A stretch of 64,000 nt of DNA from Firmicutes bacterium UBA5201 (lineage in GTDB: Bacteria > Bacillota > Clostridia > Peptostreptococcales > Acidaminobacteraceae), in contig DHVT01000017.1 in the NCBI GenBank assembly GCA_002412775.1, forward strand, positions 62,001 through 126,000, read 5' to 3'. The notes below the pieces were generated by a model, which saw only the letters and a list, made by a program, of their open reading frames with translations, ran no database searches and had not been told where the DNA came from. A program made the position numbers and the translations under genes. Of the stretch, positions 16,638-24,210 are shown in pieces (within the stretch, counting starts at the first letter, position 1; each line of letters starts with the position of its first letter).

Positions 16638-17111
16638 CTAAAACAGTTTTCCTTGTCGCTCCAGTTGATTTTCTTTAGTATTTCCGATTACAATTCCAAC
16701 AACCATACCGACTGCTATTCCAGTGCTATATAAGGCATTGTCCACTGAAAAAATCGCCATTCCAACAGCCAAACCTACGGACATCCCAATCGCCATGTAC
16801 ATCCCCACAAAAGATCCTTTTGCAACAAGGCCATATTCCTTTTTCGCTTGTTTCATCATTTCCTGGAACGACAAAAGATATTCTTTTCTGAGTTTATTGT
16901 CCGTTGGTCTCTCATGAATGTAAATGGTAAGAATATTGAATGTTTTTTGGATCAATTCGTCTGTATTTCCTCTAAGTTCTGAGGTTTCCTTGATTTGAAC
17001 GATTTTTTTCAGATAACTGATCCAGATGTTAATTTTAAGCGTCTGGTTTTGCTTTTTAATAAAATTCGATTTATAGTATTCAAATCTTTCGAGCATCTCA
17101 TTGTATTCCAT
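16638..17111 (-). CDS. Small membrane protein with glycine-rich C-terminal helices
   Basis: A 157-residue protein I do not recognise. The first 100 residues are soluble and helical, with lysine-rich stretches. Two glycine-rich hydrophobic segments follow (about residues 97-118, with YMAIGMSVGLAVGMAIF, and 124-142, with GIAVGMVVGIVIG), ending in a short polar tail NTKENQLERQGK. It resembles glycine-zipper membrane proteins. GGAGG lies 6 bases before the ATG. It lies between a GNAT gene and a Nudix gene on the same strand. Confidence 0.7.
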   Translation of the reverse strand: MEYNEMLERFEYYKSNFIKKQNQTLKINIWISYLKKIVQIKETSELRGNTDELIQKTFNILTIYIHERPTDNKLRKEYLLSFQEMMKQAKKEYGLVAKGSFVGMYMAIGMSVGLAVGMAIFSVDNALYSTGIAVGMVVGIVIGNTKENQLERQGKLF

Positions 17112-17134
17112 TTGTATCCTCCATAATTTGTGAT

Positions 17135-17620
17135 TCACTTCAAGATCAATTCCCAATAACCAACATCTCTCCAACTGTCAAATTTGAAACCGACTTCGGA
17201 AAAATGTCCGATTTTTTCAAAACCGAGACGCTCATGCAAACGCTCACTTTGTTCATTTGGTAGAACAACACCGCCGATTACGGCATGCACACCCTGTGAT
17301 CTCAATCTCCGGATCAAGGAAGTATATATTGTGGAACCGAGTCTTTGACCTTCATATCCACATCTTATATATACTGATGTTTCTACTGTAAATCGGTAGG
17401 CTTCACGTTCTTTCCACTTTCCCGCATAAGCATATCCTATAATCAATCCGTCTTCTTCAGCGACGATCCAAGGATAGGCCCTTGTGACATTTTCAATCCT
17501 TTTTGTCATTTCATCAACAGTTACAGGTTCAATTTCAAATGTGCAAACGGCATTCTCAACATAATGATTGTATATCTCACAGATCTGTTCAACATCCTTT
17601 GATTCGATATTTCTGATCAC
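17135..17620 (-). CDS. GNAT acetyltransferase, PAT/MnaT-like
   Basis: A 161-residue enzyme that looks like the phosphinothricin/L-amino-acid N-acyltransferase group. Landmarks are IRNIESKDVEQICEIYNHYV at the start, TFEIEPVTVDEM, YPWIVAEEDGLIIGYAYAGKWKER, TVETSVYI (family motif ETSVYI), EGQRLGSTIYTSL (acetyl-CoA loop) and NEQSERLHERLGFEKIGHFSEVGFKF. Such enzymes detoxify amino-acid analogues such as methionine sulfoximine. Directly downstream of the DUF2164 gene (15 bases), likely co-transcribed. Confidence 0.88.
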   Translation of the reverse strand: MIRNIESKDVEQICEIYNHYVENAVCTFEIEPVTVDEMTKRIENVTRAYPWIVAEEDGLIIGYAYAGKWKEREAYRFTVETSVYIRCGYEGQRLGSTIYTSLIRRLRSQGVHAVIGGVVLPNEQSERLHERLGFEKIGHFSEVGFKFDSWRDVGYWELILK

Positions 17621-17635
17621 TGTCTATCACTCCTC

Positions 17636-17875
17636 TTATCTTTTGGACGGTTTTTCCAGTACATAAATCTCATCTTCAAGATGGTCTTGATTCGCTTTGA
17701 TAAGCTTATGGACATCTTTGACGCCTTCGTTGTATGCGATGGGTCCCAAATAATCCATCATGAAATCAATGAGTTGTTCTGAAGCGATATTGCCGATAGC
17801 CTCCATTTGTTCCCTTTCAAAGTAATCTTGTACCATTCTCACCAAATATGTCTTGTCATCCTTTGAAATAATCAT
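17636..17875 (-). CDS. DUF2164-family protein
   Basis: A 79-residue, mostly helical, acidic protein. The blocks YLVRMVQDYFEREQMEAIGN, LIDFMMDYLGPIAYNEGVKD and DEIYVLEKP match the small conserved DUF2164 family, whose function is unknown. First gene of a short minus-strand run leading into the GNAT at 17135. Confidence 0.82.
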   Translation of the reverse strand: MIISKDDKTYLVRMVQDYFEREQMEAIGNIASEQLIDFMMDYLGPIAYNEGVKDVHKLIKANQDHLEDEIYVLEKPSKR

Positions 17876-17975
17876 TCATATATCCTTTCATCTTTGCCGT
17901 AGTAACAAAAATTATATCATTTTAATTTTTGTGATACAATCCAAATGGGTATAATTAGATCAAGGAGGTCATAAT

Positions 17976-18719
17976 ATGCAAAAAAAAATTACTGTTCTAC
18001 TACTTTTATTATCTTTAATGTCAATTTTACTCATTGGATGTAGTGATGATCAAAACAATCAAAACAATGAAAATGAACAAGATATGATTCAAGCCCTCGA
18101 AAATGAAATTGATGATCTGAATGAGATCATTGTGGACTTGAATGCTCGAATTGATGAACTTGAAGCAACGATAGCTGAGCTGGAAAATCAAGTCGACACA
18201 GAGGAGCCAGAACAGGTTTCGTCAACTCTGATTTCTTCTGCACTTGATGTCATGGCACTGATTGACGCTCAAGACTTCACCACATTGCAAACTTGGGTTC
18301 ATCCGGATGAAGGGGTTCGTTTTTCACCTTATGCCTATGTCAATACCCCGACCGATTTGGTATTCGGTTCGCTAAGCTTTCCAACACTTCTGAATGATCC
18401 CACAGTCTTGACTTGGGGTTCATTTGATGGTAGTGGTGACCCGATTCAGTTCAATTTTATGGACTATTACAACCGATTCATCTATGATCAAGACTTTCTG
18501 AATCCTGAAATAATTGGAATCAATTCGATAGTTGGATTTGGAAATACGCTCGTGAACATCAATGATGTTTATCCCAACGGTGAGTTTGTCGAATTCCATT
18601 TCAGTGGTTTCGACCCACAGTATGAGGGAATGGATTGGCGCAGTTTGATTCTCGTATTTGAAGAAGTCGGTACCGAATGGAAACTTATAGGCATCGTTCA
18701 TAATGAGTGGACTATATAA
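17976..18719 (+). CDS. Lipoprotein with N-terminal coiled coil
   Basis: A 247-residue exported lipoprotein. The signal peptide ends in the lipobox LLIGC (Cys at about residue 22), followed by an Asn/Gln/Glu-rich linker and a coiled coil (about residues 36-75) with EIDDLNEIIVDLNARIDELE heptads. The remaining 170 residues form a globular domain that starts SSALDVMALIDAQDFTTL, reminiscent of NTF2-like or lipoprotein ligand domains, but no family is certain. AAGGAGG lies about 7 bases before the ATG; a TATAAT box is about 20 bases further up. The stop codon lies inside a 25-bp perfect hairpin. Convergent with another lipoprotein gene. Confidence 0.8.
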   Translation: MQKKITVLLLLLSLMSILLIGCSDDQNNQNNENEQDMIQALENEIDDLNEIIVDLNARIDELEATIAELENQVDTEEPEQVSSTLISSALDVMALIDAQDFTTLQTWVHPDEGVRFSPYAYVNTPTDLVFGSLSFPTLLNDPTVLTWGSFDGSGDPIQFNFMDYYNRFIYDQDFLNPEIIGINSIVGFGNTLVNINDVYPNGEFVEFHFSGFDPQYEGMDWRSLILVFEEVGTEWKLIGIVHNEWTI

Positions 18720-18761
18720 GTATAAGAGCATGCTACGCATGCTCTTATACTTATATAGTCC
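18709..18761 (+). terminator. 25-bp perfect hairpin enclosing the lipoprotein stop codon
   Basis: Two perfectly complementary 25-base arms (18709-18733 and 18737-18761) with a 3-base TAC loop. The left arm includes the last codons and the TAA stop of the lipoprotein gene. There is no T run immediately after it (CTAAAAAAAC), so it may protect the 3' end or, on the minus strand where it is preceded by A and followed by coding sequence, serve the convergent direction. Confidence 0.75.
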
Positions 18762-18797
18762 CTAAAAAAACTATTATCATCCCTCTAAAGCCAAAAT

Positions 18798-18824
18798 AAT
18801 CAGAGTGCGAAGCACACTCTGATT
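18798..18824. repeat. Hairpin with GCGAAGC cap
   Basis: Ten-base arms AATCAGAGTG and CACTCTGATT flank CGAAGCA. The tip contains GCGAAGC, a sequence known to form an exceptionally stable single-stranded DNA mini-hairpin. It lies between convergent genes with no coding potential. Confidence 0.65.
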
Positions 18825-18882
18825 TATATAGTTTCTTATTTGTTTCCTCTGCAGCATCTTTAACTGTCAACTGAGGCGCTAA

Positions 18883-18903
18883 TAAGTTTCCTTCGGAAAC
18901 TTA
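18883..18903. repeat. Short hairpin between convergent lipoprotein genes
   Basis: Nine-base arms TAAGTTTCC and GGAAACTTA with a TTC loop (GAA on the other strand). Third of four hairpins in this 260-base stretch. The bases between the hairpins show no gene. Confidence 0.6.
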
Positions 18904-18911
18904 CCTACGCG

Positions 18912-18967
18912 ATAGATAAGAGTATGTATTTTTTTTGCGAAGCAAAAAACTACATACTCTTATCTAT
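18912..18967 (-). terminator. Long hairpin enclosing the stop codon of the DUF5050-type lipoprotein gene
   Basis: Arms of 17 bases at 18912-18928 and 18951-18967 with an inner T6GC-GAA-GCA6 stem capped again by GCGAAGC (18937-18943). The minus-strand gene ends inside the right arm (stop at 18950-18952). On the plus strand it contains a T run that could terminate transcription from the left. Confidence 0.7.
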
Positions 18968-19981
18968 AACCTTAACCACACTCCCACCTTTATAATCTTT
19001 TCCAAGGCGAAGCACCTGTAGACCCTTTCCATCTAGATCCATTCGAACAAATTGCTCCGGCTCGTATCGGTTAAAAAGATAAATCCAATTTCCTGCTATG
19101 TAAATCTCCATATCATAAAAATTGATGTCACGATCGAGTAAAGCGACTCTTTCTGTCCCGTCGCGACGGGCTTTGTTGAGTATTGGCTTCAGCATATCGC
19201 CTTCACTGGCACTGATATAATAGATCCATTCGCCCTGTAAATTGAACGTGCTGACAAAATCGTCAATTTTTATGGTTTTGGAGTCCTCTTGCAGGGACTG
19301 CACGTACAGTCCTTCTCCTGTATAGATGACCATCTGGCCATCAATGCAATATTGCCCGACAGAATCTTTGACGATAGTACTGTTTTGATTGTTCCGAATG
19401 GATATGGCATGAAGTTTGAAATCCGCTTTTCTCACAATATACATAATATCATCATGAACCATCAGATCGGATGCGCCACCATCAAAAATTTTCCTTTGTG
19501 ATGAACCGTCCAGATTGGTTTCATAGACGCCTTCCTCGGCTGAGCGATCCACATAATAGATTTTGTCTTTATGGATGGTAAACTCCAAGTCATGACCTGA
19601 TATCAGAAGTTCTGTCACGCCTCCATCTTTTGGCATTCTATAAAGATTTTCGGAGGAGAAATATAGCCATTCATTATGTATGGTCAAAAATCTTGCGTAC
19701 TGGTCCGCAATTTTGAAAAGTTTGTCTCCCTTAATGTCCGTTCGAAATATTGAGCCATGACGCGTTGCAGATTTTTGCTTATCATAAGTGATCTCACTCA
19801 AAACAGAAAAATAGACATCCTCTTGATCATGAAGAACGCGACCGGACTGAGCGTGGTTTCTCTGCTTGGTGAAATCACGCCCAAAATTTTGATCCGCCGG
19901 TTTCCCGGTCATGGAACAGGAAGTCAAAAGAGTAGAAACCGCTATTAAAATCGATATGCTCATATAAATTTTACTATTCAT
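18950..19981 (-). CDS. Lipoprotein with DUF5050-type beta-propeller repeats
   Basis: A 343-residue exported lipoprotein; signal peptide with lipobox LLTSC (Cys about residue 22). The rest is built of repeating 40-residue units with WLYFSSENLYRMPKDGGV, IYYVDRSAEEGVYETNLDGS, IMYIVRKADFKLHAI and WIYYISASEG, where a Trp/Tyr-rich strand is followed by a turn and a residue such as DGS or DGT. This is the DUF5050 pattern, probably a six-bladed propeller. Function unknown; such proteins may bind ligands or partners at the cell surface. The stop codon is inside a hairpin. Confidence 0.85.
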   Translation of the reverse strand: MNSKIYMSISILIAVSTLLTSCSMTGKPADQNFGRDFTKQRNHAQSGRVLHDQEDVYFSVLSEITYDKQKSATRHGSIFRTDIKGDKLFKIADQYARFLTIHNEWLYFSSENLYRMPKDGGVTELLISGHDLEFTIHKDKIYYVDRSAEEGVYETNLDGSSQRKIFDGGASDLMVHDDIMYIVRKADFKLHAISIRNNQNSTIVKDSVGQYCIDGQMVIYTGEGLYVQSLQEDSKTIKIDDFVSTFNLQGEWIYYISASEGDMLKPILNKARRDGTERVALLDRDINFYDMEIYIAGNWIYLFNRYEPEQFVRMDLDGKGLQVLRLGKDYKGGSVVKVIDKSM

Positions 19982-20064
19982 ACTTGAAATGTCGCCCCCT
20001 TTATTACATATAACGACTTATGGAGGTTAACTGTTACACTTTTTTCAAGTATATATTTGAAAGG

Positions 20065-20082
20065 TTAAGATTTCCTTAAGAT
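20065..20082. promoter_or_regulatory. Direct repeat typical of an OmpR/PhoB-type regulator site
   Basis: TTAAGAT occurs twice, with starts 11 bases apart (one helical turn) at 20065 and 20076. It lies in the region between the divergent DUF5050-type lipoprotein gene and rocB, about 85 bases from the former. On the minus strand it would overlap the -35 region of a possible TATACT promoter. Response regulators of the OmpR/PhoB family bind such repeats. Confidence 0.4.
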
Positions 20083-20179
20083 TATGATAAAAGTTAAACA
20101 AAGTTATACCAAATTCATTTGGTCAATAGCCCTTTCATACGTCTTCGAGTATATACAAACAAAGCAACATTGGAAAGTA

Positions 20180-20188
20180 TGTTATAAT
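20180..20188 (+). promoter_or_regulatory. Extended -10 promoter for rocB
   Basis: TGTTATAAT, a TG-N extended -10 box, lies 34 bases before the rocB start codon. No good -35 box is seen at the right distance, as is common with extended -10 promoters. Confidence 0.5.
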
Positions 20189-20221
20189 GGTATCTTATAC
20201 AGGCACCAGAAAGGAGCACTT

Positions 20222-21850
20222 ATGTTTGAAGAAAAAATCAAATCATTGTTTTTAAGGTTGATGGCGACACAAAGCGACACCGGGTCGCTTCGAGAGACAT
20301 ATATATCCGAACAAATATTGAACTGGATCAAAGAGCAACCCTACTTTGACACACATCCCGAATTGTGCGGCACAGAATTGCTCGAAGATGATCCATATGG
20401 AAGAAATGTAGTATGGGCACTCGTCAAAGGCACTGGAAATAAAACCGTTATCATGATTCATCATCACGATGCCATAGACATAGAAGAATATGGCAAATTG
20501 AAGGCTTTGGCGTTAAGACCTGACGAACTGGCAATCGCCATGGCTGAGAGAAATTTGTCACAAGCAGTGAGAGCGGATTTGGAATCAGGAGAATGGACCT
20601 TTGGTAGAGGCTCTGCCGATATGAAATCCGGTGCAGCGATCCAATTGTCACTTTGTGCTCATTTCTCTGAACTCGAGAACTTCGATGGCAATATTTTGTT
20701 GATCAGTGTCCCTGATGAGGAATCATTATCAAAGGGCATGCTTAGAGCGGTATCTCAAATCACAAAACTCCGTGACGAATATGGACTTGACTATGTTCTC
20801 ACCATCAATAGCGAACCTTACTTCAATCAAAACAAGACAAAAGCGATATTCCACGAGGGCTCAGTTGGAAAAATCATGCCTGTTCTCTACGTCAAAGGCG
20901 TAAAGAGTCATATCGGTGATCCCTTTGCGGGCTTCAACCCGTCATTGATTCTAGCCGATCTACAGCGAAAGACCGAACTCAATGTCGACTTTTGTGACCA
21001 ACATGGCAACGAGGCTACACCACCACCGGTGTGGGTCAATCTGAAGGATAGAAAAAAGGCATATGACGCATCCATTCCTGAAGCTGCCACCGGTTATTTC
21101 AATTGGTTGACATTCACCCGATCACCGCAACGCATCATGTCAAAGCTGGTCTCCGTCTCCAAACGTACAATGAGAGATACACTGATTCACTTTCAGGATG
21201 CCTATGAGAATTATTGTGCCCTGACAGGTGAAACACCTGAAGAAATCAGTTTCAATCCAAGAGTGTTCACATTTCAGGATATTTATGAAATGGCGATGCA
21301 TGCCAAGGATCATGGGTTTGAAAAAGAATACAATATCTATCAAGATTCGTTGCTGGACAAATTGAGGGAAAATTCCATTACCTTACCGGAAGCCTCAACC
21401 CGTTTGATCGAATTCATAACAGACTTCATCGATCTTGAAGGGCCTGTAATCATCATTGCACTGTCAGGTCCCTACTACCCGCACGTCAACAACACTTTCA
21501 CCTCAAAGAAATTGCATTTCTCCATGGAGGAATTGATCAATAAGGTATCCATGGAAAAATATAACATCGAATATGAATCAAAAGGCTTCTTCATGGGCAT
21601 ATCAGATCTCTCTTATGCCACATGGTCCGGCAATGATGCGGATATAGAGTGTATAAAATCCAACAGCCCGGGATGGGACACACTTTACCGGATTCCATTT
21701 GGCAAGCTTAAAACACTGGATGTGCCCATAATCAATCTTGGACCTTGGGGCAAAGATCTTCATAAAATCACCGAACGGGTCTTCACAAAAGACGTCTACG
21801 AAGTCATACCAAACATTATGCTTGAAATCATCAAAGCTTGTTACAAATAA
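20222..21850 (+). CDS. rocB: RocB-like M20-family peptidase (arginine utilisation)
   Basis: A 542-residue cytoplasmic enzyme of the M20 metallopeptidase fold, the length of Bacillus RocB. Landmarks: ETYISEQILNWIKEQPYF near the start, VIMIHHHDAIDIEEYGKL (metal-binding His-Asp), TFGRGSADMKSGAAI (bridging Asp and catalytic region), LLISVPDEES (Glu), HEGSVGKIMPVLYVKG and SHIGDPFAGFNP. RocB is encoded with arginine catabolism genes and may hydrolyse an amide or peptide intermediate, but its reaction is unproven. The ATG was chosen because AAAGGAGC precedes it and the promoter lies just upstream; an in-frame ATG 138 bases earlier has no site. rocF lies elsewhere in the window at 58 kb. Confidence 0.9.
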   Translation: MFEEKIKSLFLRLMATQSDTGSLRETYISEQILNWIKEQPYFDTHPELCGTELLEDDPYGRNVVWALVKGTGNKTVIMIHHHDAIDIEEYGKLKALALRPDELAIAMAERNLSQAVRADLESGEWTFGRGSADMKSGAAIQLSLCAHFSELENFDGNILLISVPDEESLSKGMLRAVSQITKLRDEYGLDYVLTINSEPYFNQNKTKAIFHEGSVGKIMPVLYVKGVKSHIGDPFAGFNPSLILADLQRKTELNVDFCDQHGNEATPPPVWVNLKDRKKAYDASIPEAATGYFNWLTFTRSPQRIMSKLVSVSKRTMRDTLIHFQDAYENYCALTGETPEEISFNPRVFTFQDIYEMAMHAKDHGFEKEYNIYQDSLLDKLRENSITLPEASTRLIEFITDFIDLEGPVIIIALSGPYYPHVNNTFTSKKLHFSMEELINKVSMEKYNIEYESKGFFMGISDLSYATWSGNDADIECIKSNSPGWDTLYRIPFGKLKTLDVPIINLGPWGKDLHKITERVFTKDVYEVIPNIMLEIIKACYK

Positions 21851-21878
21851 AAAAAGAGCACAGTGTGCTCTTTTTTTT
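21849..21878. terminator. Bidirectional terminator between rocB and the Crp-type gene
   Basis: Stem AAAAAAGAGCAC / GTGCTCTTTTTT with an AGT loop. Symmetrical A and T runs make it effective on both strands; it separates two convergent genes. Confidence 0.88.
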
Positions 21879-21880
21879 GT

Positions 21881-22534
21881 TTACTTTTTAATACTGATTT
21901 TCATAAAACCGGATATGATTACACCTTCTTTGGCAAGAATCTGTAAATTGCTTTTAACGTCTTCAACACTGGCATCGATCATATGTGCCAGATCCTCATG
22001 GGTCAGTTTGAGATTGATGGTCACATAATTTCCCACATCGCTTCCATGATATAGAGCAAGTTGTCTCAGCCAATACATGAGGCGTGACTTCAAATCCATT
22101 TTTGACATGGCCTCAAGCATCTCTTCCTGAATGACTTTGCCCTTGCTGACAAGGTCTAGGATCTGCTTCACCAAATCAGGTTTTTCGATGAGGAATTTGT
22201 TGAATGCCTCAGCATCATAACCTGAAATCATAGTGGCTTCAAGTGCTTCAATGCCTACAGATTCGGTACCCAATGAAAAATGGGTCGACCAGCCGAAAAA
22301 TGAATTTTTACTTAAAATACCCACTGTATAGTTGTATCCCTTATCATCGATTTTAAAAAGCCTCAGCTTGCCTTCTCTGATAAAAAACAAACCTTCTAGT
22401 GGCGTATTCGGCAATTGTACAACCGAACTTTTAGAAAACTGAACTTGCTTGAGCATCTCATGCATAGCCATGTTCTCATCATCAGTGAATTCTTCCAACA
22501 TTTCTATTTGTGACAAATACCATAATCGATCCAT
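21881..22534 (-). CDS. Crp/Fnr-family transcriptional regulator
   Basis: A 217-residue regulator. Residues 15-115 form the cyclic-nucleotide-binding-type beta roll (LFFIREGKLRLFKIDDKGYNYTVGILSKNSFFGW in two blocks), followed by the dimer helix and a C-terminal helix-turn-helix with LTHEDLAHMIDASVEDVKSNLQ. There is no cysteine anywhere, so it is not an Fnr-type iron-sulfur sensor, and the cAMP-binding Arg/Glu signature is not evident. Convergent with rocB; target genes unknown. The recognition helix region is short and lacks the usual E-SR pattern, so the binding site may differ from TGTGA-type. Confidence 0.87.
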   Translation of the reverse strand: MDRLWYLSQIEMLEEFTDDENMAMHEMLKQVQFSKSSVVQLPNTPLEGLFFIREGKLRLFKIDDKGYNYTVGILSKNSFFGWSTHFSLGTESVGIEALEATMISGYDAEAFNKFLIEKPDLVKQILDLVSKGKVIQEEMLEAMSKMDLKSRLMYWLRQLALYHGSDVGNYVTINLKLTHEDLAHMIDASVEDVKSNLQILAKEGVIISGFMKISIKK

Positions 22535-22575
22535 GACAATCCCCTTTGTGGATTTTCTTTAAGTATACCACGTTA

Positions 22576-22953
22576 TCAATGTTTAGTGCGATACGAATCA
22601 ATCCGTTTCTTATCTTTTATTTCAAGATCTTTCAACCCTGCTCGATGCTCCAGGTGATGAGTGAACTCATGGATCACCGTTTCTTTCAATCTCTCATATA
22701 GATGATTAGGTTCGATATTATTGTAAACGCGCTTGAAAGAACCGTAATAGATCTTGATCTGACACCCCAGTACGGTCCTGTGATATTCTCCCATTATGCA
22801 AAGAGGCTGATTCGGTTTGCTTTCGGTGTGAAATTTCACTTGATCCATCAAAACGATGCCTCCGCTCAGTTCATTGAAAAACTCTGTCGGTATTTCATCG
22901 ATGATTTCTTCAAGCAATTCTTGAAATTTCGTAAGTGACGGAAATTCATTCAT
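22576..22953 (-). CDS. Zincin-like metallopeptidase family protein
   Basis: A 125-residue protein with the zinc motif VIHEFTHHLEHRAG (HExxH type, with a following Glu/His). The front half has FNELSGGIVLMDQV and LGCQIKIYYGSFKRVY, which fit the small DUF1025/Zincin_1 family of minimal metallopeptidases. AAAGGA lies 7 bases before the chosen ATG; the in-frame upstream start lies inside the preceding gene. Forms a pair with the ArsC-like gene upstream (48-base gap). Substrate unknown. Confidence 0.82.
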   Translation of the reverse strand: MNEFPSLTKFQELLEEIIDEIPTEFFNELSGGIVLMDQVKFHTESKPNQPLCIMGEYHRTVLGCQIKIYYGSFKRVYNNIEPNHLYERLKETVIHEFTHHLEHRAGLKDLEIKDKKRIDSYRTKH

Positions 22954-23000
22954 AATCCGGTCCTTTCTGTCGTTAAGACCTGTTCCTGAAGTATGGGACA

Positions 23001-23339
23001 TCATTCCCAAGTTGCCCAAATGTCCGGTTGATATCCCACTGTAGCCTGCTTGCCATTTCTGACAATAGGAGTTCGAAAGAGTTTTGGGTTGTCCAGCATG
23101 ATTTCCTGAATCATTTCCGCACCACGGATCTTATCCAGATTCTTTAGATAATAAAGCTCATTGTTTTTATCCAATAACGCATCCAATCCGACAACTCTTT
23201 TGATATTTTCGAACTCACCTTTGCTCATGCCATATTTGGAAACATCTATTGCCTGGAATTTGATGCGTCTCTCTTTGAAGTATCGCTCGGCTTTCTGAGT
23301 TTCGAAGCATTTCTTTTTGCCAAATATCTGAATATTCAT
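23001..23339 (-). CDS. ArsC/Spx-like thioredoxin-fold protein
   Basis: A 112-residue protein of the arsenate reductase (ArsC) superfamily. It starts MNIQIFGKKKCFETQKAER with the single Cys at position 11, and ends with LFRTPIVRNGKQATVGYQPD, the family C-terminal block that carries the substrate-binding Arg. Spx proteins and ArsC share this; the lack of an Spx CxxC motif argues for a redox enzyme or arsenate-reductase-like role rather than a transcription regulator. GGGAG lies about 9 bases before the ATG. Co-directional with the zincin gene. Confidence 0.85.
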   Translation of the reverse strand: MNIQIFGKKKCFETQKAERYFKERRIKFQAIDVSKYGMSKGEFENIKRVVGLDALLDKNNELYYLKNLDKIRGAEMIQEIMLDNPKLFRTPIVRNGKQATVGYQPDIWATWE

Positions 23340-23454
23340 GACTCTATACTCCCAAAATGTTAGTTTTTCAGTAATTGTATCATCATTGTAATGAATTTGC
23401 AATTCACTCGAATACATCGTAAAATGAAAATATCACAGATTAAAAGGAGTTATA

Positions 23455-23715
23455 ATGAGTATCTTTGAAATCATCATGTTGTTGTGTTTCGGGGCGGCCT
23501 GGCCGATCTCCATCTACAAATCATTGAAATCACGTTCGGTTTCCGGTAAAAGCGTCATCTTCTTATATGTCATCATGATCGGATATGTCGCTGGAATCGT
23601 CAACAAATTGGTCTACAACATGGATTGGGTCATACTCTTGTATGGCATCAATTTGATCATGGTTTTTGCCGACACTTTGCTTTATTATAAAAATTCCCGT
23701 TTGGTGAAATCATAA
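23455..23715 (+). CDS. PQ-loop / SemiSWEET-like small membrane protein
   Basis: An 86-residue protein with three hydrophobic helices (about residues 4-18, 34-52, 56-76). The motif AAWPISIYKSLKSRSVSGKS at the end of helix 1 is a PQ-loop-type proline motif like those of SemiSWEET sugar transporters, which work as dimers. Whether it moves sugar is not shown by the sequence. AAAGGAG lies before the ATG. It is a single gene upstream of, and probably separate from, the argGH leader. Confidence 0.78.
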   Translation: MSIFEIIMLLCFGAAWPISIYKSLKSRSVSGKSVIFLYVIMIGYVAGIVNKLVYNMDWVILLYGINLIMVFADTLLYYKNSRLVKS

Positions 23716-23742
23716 AACCGAAAAAAAAATTAATTTTTAGTG

Positions 23743-23771
23743 TTGACAAGAAATACAGTCTTCTGTATAAT
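23743..23771 (+). promoter_or_regulatory. Consensus promoter of the argGH T-box transcript
   Basis: TTGACA (23743-23748) and TATAAT (23766-23771) are separated by exactly 17 bases, a perfect housekeeping promoter. The expected start is near 23779, at the 5' end of the T-box leader. Confidence 0.88.
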
Positions 23772-23778
23772 TAACCAC

Positions 23779-24097
23779 AAGTTCATAATTAAATGCGTTT
23801 GAGAAAAAGAAAATATATTGGCGTGGGTTCAGCGATATGAGGTTGGTGTAAGCTCATACGAAGCAATGATATTGAGAACTTTTTCAAGCAGCTCACAAGA
23901 AGTAAGCAGTAAGGTGAGCCGGATGTCCACCGTTAAAGGGAATAAGTATCGACAACATGTCCGTACTGATAACGAGAGAGCTAAAAGCTAATTTGGGTGG
24001 TACCGCGGAGAAATTCGTCCCAAGAAATCAGAGGATTTCAGGTGCATTCATTATTGAAATAAGCAATCAATCCACTGAAATGTGGATTTTTTTATGC
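23779..24097 (+). promoter_or_regulatory. T-box leader controlling argGH, probably arginine-specific
   Basis: The T-box core GGGTGGTACCGCGG is at 23994-24007. Stem I begins with GAAAAAG (5' side) and closes with CTTTTTC near 23880. Just before the closing strand the sequence TTG-AGA-A places AGA, an arginine codon, at 23875-23877 in the specifier position, followed by a purine as expected. An intrinsic terminator (TCCAC...GTGGA with T run) ends the leader near 24068-24097. Uncharged tRNA-Arg would stabilise the antiterminator and allow argGH expression. The specifier assignment is by eye and less certain than the T-box itself. Confidence 0.92.
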
Positions 24098-24110
24098 ATT
24101 CGATCATAAT

Positions 24111-24140
24111 ATAATCCTTATTGATAAGGATTATTTTTTT
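24111..24140 (+). terminator. Second terminator between the T-box and argG
   Basis: AATCCTTA-TTGA-TAAGGATT plus a run of seven T after ATT. It lies after the T-box terminator and 70 bases before the argG start codon, so transcripts that escape the T-box meet a further stop. Confidence 0.75.
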
Positions 24141-24210
24141 ACATCAAATTGCATATTTAAACAAAAAAATATATAAACTCTCAAAACGAATTGAGAATTA
24201 GGAGGCTGTT

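Noticed and set aside
20080..20190. Sigma54 promoter for rocB
   Set aside because: No GG-N10-GC element with a TGGCAC-type context is seen; the extended -10 TGTTATAAT is a better explanation.
20084..20221. Longer N-terminal extension of RocB starting at 20084
   Set aside because: It has no ribosome site, includes the promoter box at 20180-20188, and is absent from the RocB family pattern; the ATG at 20222 has AAAGGAG.
24140..24210. ArgR box in the argG upstream region (TTGCATATTTAA)
   Set aside because: Only one weak half-site is visible and the T-box already explains regulation.
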